Shown here piece after piece: positions 44,269 to 54,960 of a DNA stretch of 64,000 bases. The stretch lies in the NCBI GenBank assembly GCA_018398585.1, contig JAGTTD010000021.1, positions 23,403,107-23,467,106 on the forward strand, given 5' to 3'. A program made the position numbers and the translations under genes. Under the pieces are notes generated by a model, which was not told the origin of the DNA, did no database searches, and saw only the letters and a program-made list of their open reading frames with translations. Within the stretch, counting starts at the first letter, position 1. Each line of letters begins with the position of its first letter. The stretch is from Simmondsia chinensis (taxonomy: Eukaryota > Streptophyta > Magnoliopsida > Caryophyllales > Simmondsiaceae).

Positions 44269-44282
44269 AAACGACGTCGTTT
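44269..44282 (+). promoter_or_regulatory. Perfect palindrome AAACGACGTCGTTT in the MAP kinase promoter
   Basis: A 14-base perfect palindrome centred on ACGT, followed 19 bases later by a half-copy (AACGCGTCGTTTT). ACGT cores are bZIP sites, but the longer AAACG...CGTTT form recurs before the HflX gene, so a shared core-promoter role is possible. The binding factor is unknown. Confidence 0.5.
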
Positions 44283-45179
44283 CACTCAAATCAATCGCTC
44301 TAACGCGTCGTTTTGATCTCCAACAGGGAAGCTAAGTGGAAGCCGGAGAGGGAGAAACGAAAAAAATCTAACCTTTACACAAACCCCCATAAAAAGGAAA
44401 ATTCCAAAAATTATCTGAAAAAAATAAAAAAAATATATTTTTGCCCGCTTTTGTTCTTCTACTTGATCGCGACCCCATAACGATTCTCTCCCCCTTCGAG
44501 GGATTTTCGGATCTAAATCCACTTTTTTCTTAGATTTAATTTTTGTATCCCCCACAAAGGTTTAATCTTTGAGCATCTTTGTTGCAGATCTGATGTGGGT
44601 TTGAGGTAATTTAGCTTGAATTTTAGATGGTGGGGGTTAGGGTTTTTGAATTTGATTGTTTGAAAGGGAAGTTTGAGTGAGATTTTGGTCAAATTGAGTT
44701 AGGGTTTGTGGGGATTGATGAAATTGGGAGGTGGGTTTGGGAATTTGGGATGTAATTGTTTGGATTTGTGGGTAAGGGGTGATGAGAGAGAGATGATAGT
44801 GAATGGAGTGAGTTTGAGGACTTAGAAAGGAAAGAATTTGGACATCAGATTCAAAAAAGGTGTGTTCTTTTAGTTAAATTCATTTTCCTGTTGATGAAAA
44901 ATAGTTTTTTTTTATTTTTTTAATTTTTTTTACTGTATGGTTTCCTTTTAGCATCGTTCTCTTTAGTTTAATTTTGTGATTTCCTTTTTAGAATTGGTTC
45001 AATTGAAGCAGAATGGAAATTTCTTGATATAGTCGATTTAAGTAGCCAATTGAATATATGGTAGAAGAATTATTTGATCTGGGTAGACTATTAAATGATT
45101 GGTTCTCATGGTATTACTAATTTTTGTGTTGTGTATTAGATACTCAAATAAGGTACAGAGTGAAGGTACTCTTTAAATT

Positions 45180-45320
45180 ACAGCATAGTTTTTGTTGGAG
45201 TTCGAATTCACGGCCTCTTATTCAGCATGGACCTAATATTATGTCAAGGAATCAACTATTCCAAGATTAAACTGACGGGTGAAAGCCCATGGATGATTTT
45301 ATACTCTTATCAGTTTTAGT
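45180..45320 (-). repeat. tRNA-like SINE relic in the MAP kinase leader intron
   Basis: Shares 'gagttcgaattcacggcctctta' style B-box region, 'caaggaatcaactattcc', 'taaactgacgggtgaaag' and 'ttttatactctta' with the repeat pair at 1.28-1.78 kb. Degraded. Confidence 0.5.
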
Positions 45321-45521
45321 TCTATATGTACATTACACTTGCAGGTTATATATGCTTCAAGTGTGTTTGGGTATCATATCTAGTGCTTTATGTGCTAAAA
45401 TAGTTAATAGGAATCCACATAGAATCTGAAGGAACTCCTGAACTGTACTTGAAATGTTTTCACAAATTAGCGAAAATCTATTCTGAATGCATTTTGAACT
45501 CTATGTGGTGGTTTGCAGCAT

Positions 45522-47437
45522 ATGGCGACTCCTGTTGAACCACCAAATGGGATTAGATACCAAGGAAAACATTACTACTCAATGTGGCAAACCCTGTTCG
45601 AGATCGACACAAAATACGTGCCCATCAAGCCCATTGGTCGTGGAGCCTATGGAGTTGTTTGCTCTTCAATCAATAAGGAAACGAATGAGAAAGTTGCTAT
45701 AAAAAAGATAAATAATGCATTTGAGAATCGTGTTGATGCGCTAAGAACGCTGCGTGAGTTGAAGCTTCTTCGGCATCTACAGCATGAAAACGTGATTGCT
45801 TTGAAGGACGTAATGCTCCCTATCCATAGGAGTAGTTTCAAGGATGTTTATCTGGTCTATGAACTTATGGACACCGACCTGCATCAGATAATCAAGTCCT
45901 CTCAGGCACTTACCAACGATCACTGTCAGTATTTCCTATTTCAGGTACACTTTGTGTTCATTCCTTGCAACATTGATATATTGTTTAGTGCTGACAATCA
46001 AGTATAAATTTGCGTCAGCTGGAAATTTATGACTTTCCTTTCCGTGGTGCCTAAGTATAATTTTTATAATGATAAGTAGTATGATTAGTTCATGGAACTA
46101 GTCCCCGTCTTATTTTTTATTATTTGAATGTGATGTTATAGTCCTGCTTTTGTTAAAATGTGTTTATTGCTATTCAATACAAGTGTCTTTTTATTTCAAG
46201 TCTATAAAATAGTAGGAATCTTCTAATTCAGAAGGTTGGTCTATTGGTGCAAGTAGTAGGGTTACTCTATTCTGACCTCAAGGTTTCGGTGTGAGTCTTA
46301 GAAAGAACATCTGGACATTCGTGCTAAACTCCACTATGTTAGGAATCTTATGTACTAGGTTGCTCCAAGTAAGCATCTTCTTAGATAACAGCTCCTATTC
46401 CTATGTTATAAAACCGCACATTTTCATTTGTGGAGGTGCATTGCAGCCTACGGTGCCGACGTACAAGATATCTCTTGAAACAGCCTCTCTTCAGGTACCA
46501 CCTTGAAGGGGGAAGGCTGCAACACTCCCAGTGCCCAAAGGGTTTTCCCTCTAACGCATAGCATATGACTTTGCCACTCATTTGTGTACCTGCAATCTCA
46601 TCATTGTTTAGTTCTGCTAATGTTCTGTTACGATTTAGATTAAACCGTGTATTCTAGTTTGTCTTACTTGTTTTTACCTGATCTTTGTCATCCTTATCTT
46701 ATTCTTCAAGTTGTATAATTTAAACATTTCCATGGCAGTTGCTTAGAGGTTTGAAGTATCTGCATTCAGCAAACATCCTCCATCGTGACTTGAAGCCCGG
46801 AAACCTTCTTATCAACGCAAACTGTGACCTCAAAATCTGTGATTTTGGATTGGCACGTACTAGTAGCGGTAAAGGCCAGTTTATGACCGAATATGTTGTC
46901 ACACGCTGGTACCGAGCCCCTGAATTACTTCTTTGTTGTGACAAGTATGGCACCTCCATTGATGTCTGGTCTGTTGGGTGTATCTTCGCTGAGCTTCTGG
47001 GTCGTAAACCGTTGTTCCCAGGCACCGAGTGCCTTAACCAGCTCAAACTGATTATCAACATCCTTGGTAGCCAAAAGGATGCTGATCTCGAGTTTATTGA
47101 CAATCCGAAAGCCAAAAGGTTTATAAAATCACTCCCATATTCTCCTGGGATGTCATTCACCCGTCTTTACCCAAATGCTCATCCTCAGGCAATTGATTTA
47201 TTGCAAAAGATGCTAGTTTTTGACCCGACAAAGAGAATTAGCGTTACTGACGCACTTCAACACCCTTATATGTCCCCGCTTTATGATCCTCGGAAGAACC
47301 CTCCAGCTCAGTTCCCTATCGATCTTGACATCGATGAAGATTTAGATGAAGAGATGATAAGGGAGATGATGTGGAAAGAGATCCTGCAGTACCATCCTGA
47401 AGTTGCAGCTACTGCTGGTATGGAAGTATGCTCATAA
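45522..47437 (+). CDS. MPK7: Group C MAP kinase (MPK1/2/7-type)
   Basis: Serine/threonine kinase of the MAPK cascade; group C members are known to act below MKK3 in stress and ABA responses. Coding exons 45522-45944 and 46739-47437 join in phase 0 (YFLFQ|LLRGLK) into 373 residues. Seen: P-loop GRGAYGVV, catalytic lysine in [19 protein letters not shown] and the TEY activation motif ([15 protein letters not shown]), all intact. [13 protein letters not shown] and the C-terminal [10 protein letters not shown] tail place it nearest MPK7 in the MPK1/2/7/14 group. A leader exon (about 44.3-44.86 kb) with an intron ending at 45518 is likely. A 794-bp intron contains a rearranged SINE/RTE fragment. 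Confidence 0.95.
46468..46562. mobile_element. Rearranged 5S-SINE/RTE tail fragment in the MAP kinase intron
   Basis: Plus-strand tail words (GAAACAGCCTCTCTTCAGG, GAAGGGGGAAGGCTGC) run to about 46520 and are followed directly by minus-strand end words (CCCAGTGCCCAAAGGG). The two halves of a tail are thus joined in inverted orientation. Confidence 0.65.
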
Positions 47438-47965
47438 AGCGTAATCCGTGAGGCTCTCTTATCAGTTATTATGATCTATTGGATTGAAAAGGTTCATCTT
47501 CATCTTCTTTGTTTCTTCTCAAGCTTTCGTTTATCGTTTTTTTCCCCCTCTCTCTTCACGGTCGTGTTCTTGAGGAAGTATTTGCATTAATGGTTTGTGC
47601 TGTTGATGCATGGCGAGACCAAGTTTAAGTTAGTAGATGCTGCTATGATGTGCTTTGTTTAACTGCTGTTGAAGTTGTACATAAGTGTGTTTGCTGTTGT
47701 AACTTAAATGACTCTCTGGGGCTTACCCCTTTCCTTTCCTTTCCTTTCCTTGTATATTAATATTATGTTAAGATGTGAACGTTTGAATCGTATGGTTTGT
47801 AAGTCGTGTACTTTATTTTCTCCCAAAAGGCTTAAGGTGCTAGGTGTAACCGCTAGAACAGTTTATTACTCTTAACGTACTCTCTCACGTGAATGTCCTC
47901 CGGATTTAAAGTGTGGATAGTGAGGCTGCTTACCTTATACTTTGTGCTAGACTCATACACTCGTA
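47438..47965. other. 3' UTR and flank of the MAP kinase gene
   Basis: A CTTTC pentamer repeat sits at about 47729-47750 before TTGTATATTAATATT, a plausible polyadenylation region. A degraded tRNA-like SINE relic (GTGGATAGTGAGG, TTATACTTTGTGCTA) lies at 47.82-47.96 kb. Confidence 0.4.
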
Positions 47966-48320
47966 GTTGTGAGTGTAAATGAACCAAACGTTTGATGAAT
48001 TACTCGTGTTCAAAATCGATTATTACTTATTTGGGTTGTGTTCATGTTGGAGTTCAATAGCTTATCGAGTCAATTTTGAGCAATGAACCGAGCTTGAACG
48101 TGGGGTGCTCGACTCATTTATGAATGAGAACAGTTTGATGGGGGCTCATTAAGGGCGCGGTTGTAACTCGATTTGCTTAATAAGCTTGACTAGATAAAGA
48201 GCTTAGCTCAATTGTAAGCGTGACCCAGCTGGATGGTGAGCTCAACTCAGCCCGATAGAAAGTTCAGCTCAACTCAATAAGGCTTATGAAGCAAGTCAAG
48301 GCAAGTCTGAAACACATTAA
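47966..48320. mobile_element. hAT-like element, end-decayed
   Basis: Begins GAGTGTAAATGAACCAAACG, like the TIR region at 63.61 kb, and continues with repeated GAGCTTGA/AGCTCAACTC words. The right terminal repeat and a target duplication were not found. No gene lies between it and the pectinesterase (48321-48802). Confidence 0.45.
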
Positions 48321-48802
48321 TGTTTTATATAACTAAGTTCGAACAAAGGTTTGAAAGCCCAAACTTTGCGCATACTAGAGACTAAAATGGGAAAGATTAA
48401 GCATGAAAATGCGAGTGAGAATGGACGGTCATCCTGGACTATACTATTGTTGTACTAGTGGTGTTCACCATCAGAAAGTGTTCGGTTTTATTTGTGAATA
48501 TATCTAGCTAGCATGATTATTTATTGCTTTTTCCCCTGTTTTTCGTTGTTTTTAGTTTGTTTAATCTTTCCGAGACTCGTAACTAATGTAAAAGAACACC
48601 TTAAATGTAATTGAAATGCTTCAGATGGGAAATTCTGAATTATCAGATTTTGATATAATACATTAGAATAATTTACAACAGAGCTAATTGGATACTCTAC
48701 GAGGAATCACTAAGTGTTGATTAATTTACATGTTGGAATAGTAAAATCTAATACTCAAATTGGATATAAAATGAATGATAATTATATATCTACTCTTCTC
48801 AA

Positions 48803-50918
48803 TTATGTTCTAATCCAATTCTCCCCATCAATCATGCTTCTGCTCAAAAACGGCGTCACTTCTTGGCTAGTCAAGCTGCGTGACCATTGAACCCTCTTCG
48901 ATCTATTAGCTCCTGGTCCGTAACATTTGTATTCTCCATAGTATACGGTACTATCAAAACAAGTACACCATATAAATACGTTAGCAATAGACATTACAGA
49001 AGCATGTGATGAAATTGTATCATTTTCTTGAATAATGATTTCGAGTCGGAAAATGTAGGTTTGATCCACATAATCGGTGTAAAAGAAGTTCGCATATAAG
49101 CCCAAATAAAGTTTCATTCTAAAGCTAATTGACCTTAGTCGGATATTCCACTAGCCTTACTCATCAATCTCTTCCTATTTTCTAAGGACTCCCTTGTAAT
49201 ATTGTCAATAAAGAGCCTTTTTTTGATAAGTATTCAAGTGTGAGTAGTTTTACATTCTAACATGTGAATTAAACATTGTTCTAGTGATAAGAAAACAAAC
49301 TTTTTATATTAAACTTTTTACATTTAATTAGTGTAAGGTTAATGCTAGGATGAAACCGTTACTGTTAGGACAATTTTGCGGCTACCATTTTTTAAAAGTC
49401 ATATCATGACTCTGTCGATAACAATTTCTGCCTTGACAATGCCTAAGGAACACAAGGAAAATGAACATACCCAGTGCTTAAAGGGCTCCCGCCTACGCAG
49501 GGTCTGTGGGGCTGATGTACGCAGCCTCCCCCCTTCATGGTGTTAACCTAAAGAGAGGCTGTTTTCCCAGTGCCCCCAACCTGAGGGTGAGGACTTCCCA
49601 GGAGGTCACCCATCCTAGTACTACTCTTGCCCAAGCACGCTTAATTTCGGAGTTCTAATGGGACACTCTGAAATTAAAAAGTCGGAGTGGGCTAGTTTAC
49701 CTGTGGGTGTACGGACGACGCCAATCATCCCAGCCTTGGGGTAGCACAGCACTTGACATGTAAGAGTTTGCAAAGACGACCCTTGAATATGGCCCCCATG
49801 GTCTGCCTAGGGTGCAAGTGTTGACACCAGTGATCTTGCACCCCACAAAGTAAAACCCTGTGTTCTCCTCCATTGAGGCTCTGTGTTGTGCCGTTATCGC
49901 TCCGTTTGCTTCTGAGATCGAGTGTATATGGCAATTCTGTAGCATATTCAATTCAGTTTTGATTAGTTTTAGTCTGAATGTTGAGTAATTGTTGTGATGT
50001 GATGTTACAAGGGTTGGAAAGAGTACCTCAAAGACAGAAGCTGCGTTCCCACATATGAAGTCAGTGCCTCCTTCGATGTAACAGTTGCTGTAGTAGTGCC
50101 TCCCGTTGTCGTCTAAGAGGGTGTCTTGGTAAGAAAGGATTCTACATGCGTAGAATGTTGCTTTGTCACCTGCTACCCTCAGGGCTACTGCTTTTGCACC
50201 TTTTCCATGGGTGTTCTGTATGCAACAAATATTGAAAATAGAAACATTTACTTCATTTTGATCATTACACAAGATACCAATGAAACAGTGTTTCGTTGGT
50301 GTTTATTGGGTGTTTTCTTGGTGTTTATTGGGTGTTTTCAGGTGTGTTGGGGTCGTTTGTTGCTTAGAATTTCTTGACCGGATTATAAATGCACCTTCCT
50401 TTCTTTTAATAAAATCCCATGATGAGTCAATTATCAAAAAAATAAAATAAAATGCTTCACTGTAGACTGTCTAGAATGAGATCTAAAATCTAAGAGGAAC
50501 ATGCACGCACCTGAATAGTAAAATGTCGTCCCACAAAATCAGAAGCCATCACAGTAACTGTAGGAGACTTGAATATATCCCCACGGTCATCTCCTGTAAT
50601 AATAGTTGTCTCCGCTTTTTTTCCACTTAGCATTATAAAAGGCTTGTCCACAGGAACCGTAACCTTCTCCTTGTAAGTCCCAGGCTCAACCATTATAAAG
50701 ACAGGCTTCATATTATTGGAAGGAACCGCATCAATCGCATCCTGTATTTTCTTGTAATCCCCCTTTCCAGACTGATCAACCGTCAATACCTTTTTAAACA
50801 CCAACTTCCTCTCCATAACAAGTGGTCGAGCAGTAGCACCACGAGCCAAGAAACCAGCACTACAAAACGCAATGACGAAGAAAACATTGATGAAACAGTA
50901 TCCACGCTTTGTCGTCAT
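48803..50918 (-). CDS. PME: Pectin methylesterase, type without pro-domain
   Basis: Secreted cell-wall enzyme that de-esterifies homogalacturonan. Minus-strand exons 50511-50918, 50027-50215, 49701-49936 and 48803-48950 join with closed phases to 326 residues. The signal peptide is MTTKRGYCFINVFFVIAFCS with a cleavage region near ARGATA; the mature part starts at the PME domain with no inhibitor-like pro-domain. Motifs: GTYKEKV, AVALRV, QDTLLDD, DFICGNAASVF (usual DFIFG), LGRPW with its Arg. The oxyanion Gln of QAVALR is Lys here. The start at 50918 is chosen over an in-frame ATG at 51047 because the latter overlaps the TATA box. Intron 3 carries a 5S SINE and intron 1 an L1 tail. Confidence 0.93.
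49463..49664 (-). mobile_element. 5S-derived SINE in pectinesterase intron 3
   Basis: Same strand as the host gene: GTCCCATTAGAACTCCGAAA, TTAAGCGTGCTTGGGC (A-box), AGTAGTACTAGGATGGGTGA (C-box), AGTCCTCACCCTCAGG, then the tail with GGCTGCGTACATC, CTGCGTAGGCGGGAGCCC and GCACTGGGTATGTTC. The leader before the 5S part is missing. No target duplication was resolved. It is one of the best conserved copies. Confidence 0.9.
50270..50445 (+). mobile_element. L1-type LINE tail in pectinesterase intron 1
   Basis: A G/T-rich stretch with two copies of TTGGTGTTTATTGGGTGTTT is followed by TTTTAATAAAATCCC and AATTATCAAAAAAATAAAAT, the closing style of plant LINEs. Antisense to the host gene. No duplication was assigned. 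Confidence 0.5.
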
Positions 50919-51033
50919 GGTTAACAACGCACTTTTCTTTCTCGTGTATAAGAACAAACTAAATACAATAATTATATACGAAACCGAGTAGATATGATTG
51001 TAGTAGTCGGAGCTAGAAATGAACAAAGATTTG

Positions 51034-51043
51034 AGAGATGAAT
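51034..51043 (-). promoter_or_regulatory. TATA box of the pectinesterase gene
   Basis: CTATATATGC on the minus strand, 116-125 bases upstream of the chosen start codon. It supports the downstream ATG as the true start. Confidence 0.6.
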
Positions 51044-51049
51044 GCATAT

Positions 51050-51717
51050 ATAGAGAGAATGAAGCCGTTATCTTGCAGTTTACATGAGAAAAGTTGGAGC
51101 AAAGAGCATATTAATTTTCAAATTAAGTTTCCGGCGGGGAATTATTATTATTTTTATTATTATTATTATTATTATTGATTGCTTAATAAGAAAATAGAGC
51201 CATCAGAAGGAGTTGGGGAGGAAAGCACACGTTACCCACGTTCTGCCAAACCAGTGCGGTTTGTCAAAAACTCCTTTGACCTTTGCTATTACTAGTTTTT
51301 TAGTTGAAAAATTTATAAATTTTTCGCTTTTTAATTATGTTTGGTTGTAACTATTAGTTGTTAATGTTTAACTGTTAGCTGATGGGTAATGTATTTGGTA
51401 AAATTAGTTGTTAAAGTTGGTGGATTATTGTAAAATGGTAAATAGATTTGATTACATTTGCTTTTCAAAAGCTAAATGTTATGAAAAACGCTAACAACAA
51501 CATTTTTATCGAACAGTGCTATTAGTTGTTTGACAAGTAAAAAAAACTAAAAGTTACGAAAAATTGCTTACCGAACATTTGTTTTCGGGTTTTTATTAGT
51601 TTTTAGTGAAGATTGAAAAAGGAAATAAAAGTAGGAATTTTTTAAAAAAAGTTTTGCTTTTAGTTTCTCAAAAACTAGAAGTGATAAATAAAAAATAGTA
51701 TCAAATATATTATAATT
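51050..51717. other. Upstream region of the pectinesterase gene
   Basis: An ATT microsatellite occupies about 51145-51176. From 51.3 to 51.7 kb words such as 'attagttgttaa' and 'ttagctgatggg' suggest an old MITE. No gene. Confidence 0.35.
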
Positions 51718-51731
51718 ATGATAGTGTTATT

Positions 51732-51909
51732 TTTTTTTGGTAATGAGGGATTGGGTTGCCTCAATTAATTCCGACCTATGAGAATAGCCCACAAGCCCCT
51801 ATGAGCAAGTAAGTCATGAGTATATCCTCAGCGAGAATTAGACTCCTGACCCCTAGGCGATGACTGCATGGGTAGGAGACGCTACCAACTGAGACACCCC
51901 ATAATGGGC
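51732..51909 (-). mobile_element. tRNA-derived SINE, copy 2, with 14-bp target duplication
   Basis: Minus-strand: GTCTCAGTTGGTAGCG (A-box), AGGGGTCAGGAGTCTAATTC (B-box region), ATATACTCATGACTTACTTG and an A-run at the 3' end. It is flanked by ATGATAGTGTTATT at 51718-51731 and 51910-51923, identical over 14 bases. It is the same family as 41.85-42.04 kb. Confidence 0.9.
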
Positions 51910-51923
51910 ATGATAGTGTTATT

Positions 51924-52628
51924 GTTAAGTCTAGATTTGTTATTGTCAAAGTAAATGCTCATTCTTTTATAATATGGTTGTTTTTGATATTATTTTAACT
52001 AGATGAGTTGTTTGGATAAGGATGCTCGAATTCAAGCTCTATAAAAGATGGAAGAGGGAGAGGGGCCAAAGAGTTAGGAGAAATTGGAGCGGAGGGCCGA
52101 GCGTTATCGTGAGCTAATGTCGTAACTGAATGTCCAAATTTTGTTAGAAAAAAAAATGTAAGCTCGTCAATTCGTACTTGAAGTTTGCTAAACGGTTTTG
52201 ACAAAAATTTTGGAAAGTTTAGGGAGTTTAGGGAAAAGGGTGTGAGTTGAGATGTTCATGAGAACACTTGGTATCCATTAGTCCTCATATGGTGATGACC
52301 TAATACTTAATATTCGGCATTCTTTAACACCTCACCCATTCTATGATCGTTTGTTACAAATGTCCAACCTGTGTACCTCTAGAAAACGCAACTTGTGATG
52401 GCTGTGCTTGTCTTTGGTGGGCGAAGACCGGTGCCTAAGCTAAGCGATATGCAATGAGGAAAGAAAAAGTGGGCGGCTATTTTATAAGAGAGAAAGTAGG
52501 CAAATAACATGACTAACATCCTAATAGGCCCATTATTAACTGGTTTTGTGTAATGATAATCTATCTATATTCTTATCAGCACGTATTAACAAATTCATCC
52601 TTGACAATAAGCCTACACTTTTAATAAT
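51924..52628. other. Intergenic stretch, no gene
   Basis: A short frame at 52.0-52.2 kb on the minus strand has no family match. No element could be supported. Confidence 0.3.
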
Positions 52629-52646
52629 ATATACTAGTAAAATTTC

Positions 52647-52881
52647 AGGTTTCATTTACCAAGCACTAAGGCATCGGATCCCATTAGAACTTCGAAGTTA
52701 AGCGTGCTTGGGCGAAAGTAGTACCAGGATGGGTGACCTCTTAGGGAGTCCTCGTGTTGCCACCCCTGTCCGGCTGGGGGTCCTTGGAAACAGTCTCTCG
52801 TCAGGGTTATACCCTGAAGGGATAAGACTCCCTGCTTATGCGGGAGCTCTAGAGACATTGGGTATGTTGTTATTGTTGTTG
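52647..52881 (+). mobile_element. 5S-derived SINE with nearly genuine 5S start
   Basis: The head reads CAAGCACTAAGGCATCGGAT, CCCATTAGAACTTCGAAG, TTAAGCGTGCTTGGGCGAAA, CCAGGATGGGTGACCTC and CCTCGTGTTGCCACCCCT, close to plant 5S rRNA from about position 13 to its end. The tail follows (GGGGGTCCTTGGAAACAG, TGCTTATGCGGGAGC, TTGTTGTTG). An imperfect duplication (TATACTAGTAAAATTTC versus TATACCAGTAAATTTCC) flanks it around 52629-52646 and 52882-52898. Confidence 0.9.
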
Positions 52882-53078
52882 TATACCAGTAAATTTCCAA
52901 AATTATTTTTTCAAAGTGTTATTTTGTTATCGTAAAACTTAATGGATATCAACAAAAAAAAACCCAATGACATTTGTTCGATGAATTTGGTGTCATTTTC
53001 CTTCACTGTATGGAAAACCCAAATCACTTGGAAAAGTCTTTTCAACAAAGTCAACTAAATACTTTTTTTAATTAATAA

Positions 53079-53079
<1 letters not shown>

Positions 53080-53116
<37 letters not shown>
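53080..53116 (+). repeat. TTA/ATT microsatellite
   Basis: About twelve uninterrupted trinucleotide units. The neighbouring DNA (52.9-53.2 kb) holds no gene. Confidence 0.9.
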
Positions 53117-53226
53117 CTGGTTTTAAATTTTGGGGGGGTTGACTTAGAATGCTTCAAAAAAATATGTGGAGTTTGGTAGGGGGGGTAAGGTAGCACTAAA
53201 TAGAAGAAAAAACACAAAATGAAGGG

Positions 53227-53439
53227 TTTTGATGATGTGCTCTCTTCTTCCAGCTAAATTTTGTCACGTCTTGTTTTATTTTTAATTCTAGAGTCTTCTA
53301 GCGTGTGCTGTCCCTGCTTGTATTCTGTTTGTTTTGCTTTTCTGTCTTCCTGTTTTAATTTGCTGTTTGTGTCTATCCTCTTTGGTGCTCGGTTTCTTAT
53401 ATTGTATGGCAACATTGTCACTATTTATCGAAAAAAATG
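53227..53439 (+). mobile_element. Short L1-type retroposon with 16-bp target duplication
   Basis: A T-rich, G-poor body closes with CATTGTCACTATTTATCG and seven A residues. AACACAAAATGAAGGG flanks it at 53211-53226 and 53440-53455, identical over 16 bases. It is a severely 5'-truncated LINE 3' UTR; the ending is the L1 closing block in decayed form. Confidence 0.85.
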
Positions 53440-53455
53440 AACACAAAATGAAGGG

Positions 53456-54314
53456 ACTTAAATGGGTATATGTCAAAATTTTCTTAAGGTAGAAGACTCT
53501 TGTATTTGGAGTGTAAAATTGCCTAATATAAGACATTCAATGCATGTTGTCCTTCAAATTAGGGTCTTTTTTGTTTACCAATGCAGATAATGCAATGCCT
53601 GCCGCCGTTTACCCTGCTGTTAGCTTGCCATGCTGTGCTTTTTTGCTTAAGTTAAACACTTTATTTTTTAAAATAAAAAATATCGCTCTTATTATTATCT
53701 AGATATCTTAATATTTTGATATATATGATAAGGTATTATGAGATTTGAATGTTTTATTATCTAGGTATTCTATATAGGACTTCAACGAACTCTTTAAGAA
53801 TGTTGATTGATTATATACAAAAAATGTTAATGTAATACATGATTATTATAATATATGAATTAATCATGTTGGTTCAGTAATTCACCAAGTTTTGATATAA
53901 GCTAAGTATGTATTGTCGAAATTGTGTGTCATTTCAGCATTCCTTGTACAAAAAACATTTGGGTGATGTCAGCCCTTATATGATGGGTGAATGATGTCGG
54001 TCCCCATAAGATTGGCAATACATGACACATAATCAATAGCTCTGATACCAATTATACATATCAAAAAGGAAGTTTCATTTCAAAATCGATTAACAATAAT
54101 TAAATAGAGTAACTCTCTTAGTACATGTCCATTGATGTGGGATTGCAACAGTTTTGTAGGAAGATTGACACTAATCATGAATTATGAGTTGAAATCGACT
54201 TTTCCGAGGCAATAGAAAAATTTTTAACATCTTTCTCACTTCCAAGTTCATAACTTTTGGTAATTAAGTAATAAGCAATGAGATATATTATTTAAAATGT
54301 TAACATACTAGCCT
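53456..54314. other. Intergenic stretch, no gene
   Basis: Contains a TAGCTCTGATACCAATT word near 54040 that resembles a reversed primer-binding site, and 'ccattgatgtgggattgcaac' near 54130, both common in retrotransposon-derived DNA. Nothing complete. Confidence 0.35.
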
Positions 54315-54960
54315 AAATTAGACAGTGATGCAGCACGTAGTGGGATAAAAGGCGGATGGGAAAGTTCAACGACCTTTCCTTTGATTTTTATTTAACTGGA
54401 AAATAAAAATGACAAAGTAAGGGTAGATAGCTTGGTCACTCACAACCCGATGAGTCAAGGAATCTCCACAAAACAATAATAATTTTCTCAAAAGCAATTC
54501 TATCCTTCCTACTCCTAACTTGCTCCTTTTATAAAGGAGAATTACAAGATCTGAAATTCAAATTCAAAAGGAAATAAAATCAAAATGGAAAGAAATTAGA
54601 ACGGAAAGAAATCAAACCTACTCCTAAAATCTCAGCTGCCGTTTTTCCAAGTCACACCAGAACTCCAGCTATAGCGCTCTGTGTTGACTCCTTTAAGTCT
54701 TGCTCCGTGACGCCAAGTCTGGAACTTCCCTTCTTCACGAAGCTGGCCAAAGCCGTACTCCTCTAATGCTTCGCACCAAGGTACCCGCCAGCTTTTGTCC
54801 ATCCCAAGCGCCATCAGCCCGTGGTTCCTCTTTCCCTTCCAGACCCGCCAAGGCCAAGCTTCTACCCAAGCTCCCCGCCAACCCCGAGCATATGGCTGTT
54901 TACCCTTCGTAGGCCTAACCAGCCAAGGGCCCTGCTCCGGTGGTGCTAACTATTTGTGAT
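54315..54960 (-). repeat. LTR-like dispersed repeat, copy 2
   Basis: Inverted relative of 3.40-3.98 kb. On the minus strand: a GC-rich start, TTTTGAATTTGAATTTC, the TATA-like CTCCTTTATAAAAGGAG, then sequence aligning with the region after the TATA in copy 1, through AGGAAAGGTCGTTGAACTTT. The minus-strand frames in the GC-rich part are not conserved between copies. Confidence 0.5.

Noticed and set aside
50918..51047. Upstream in-frame start codon for the pectinesterase
   Set aside because: That ATG overlaps the CTATATATGC TATA box, and the downstream ATG gives a normal signal peptide.
54632..54912. Possible genes in the GC-rich stretch
   Set aside because: The stretch belongs to a repeat shared with 3.4 kb, where these reading frames are not conserved.
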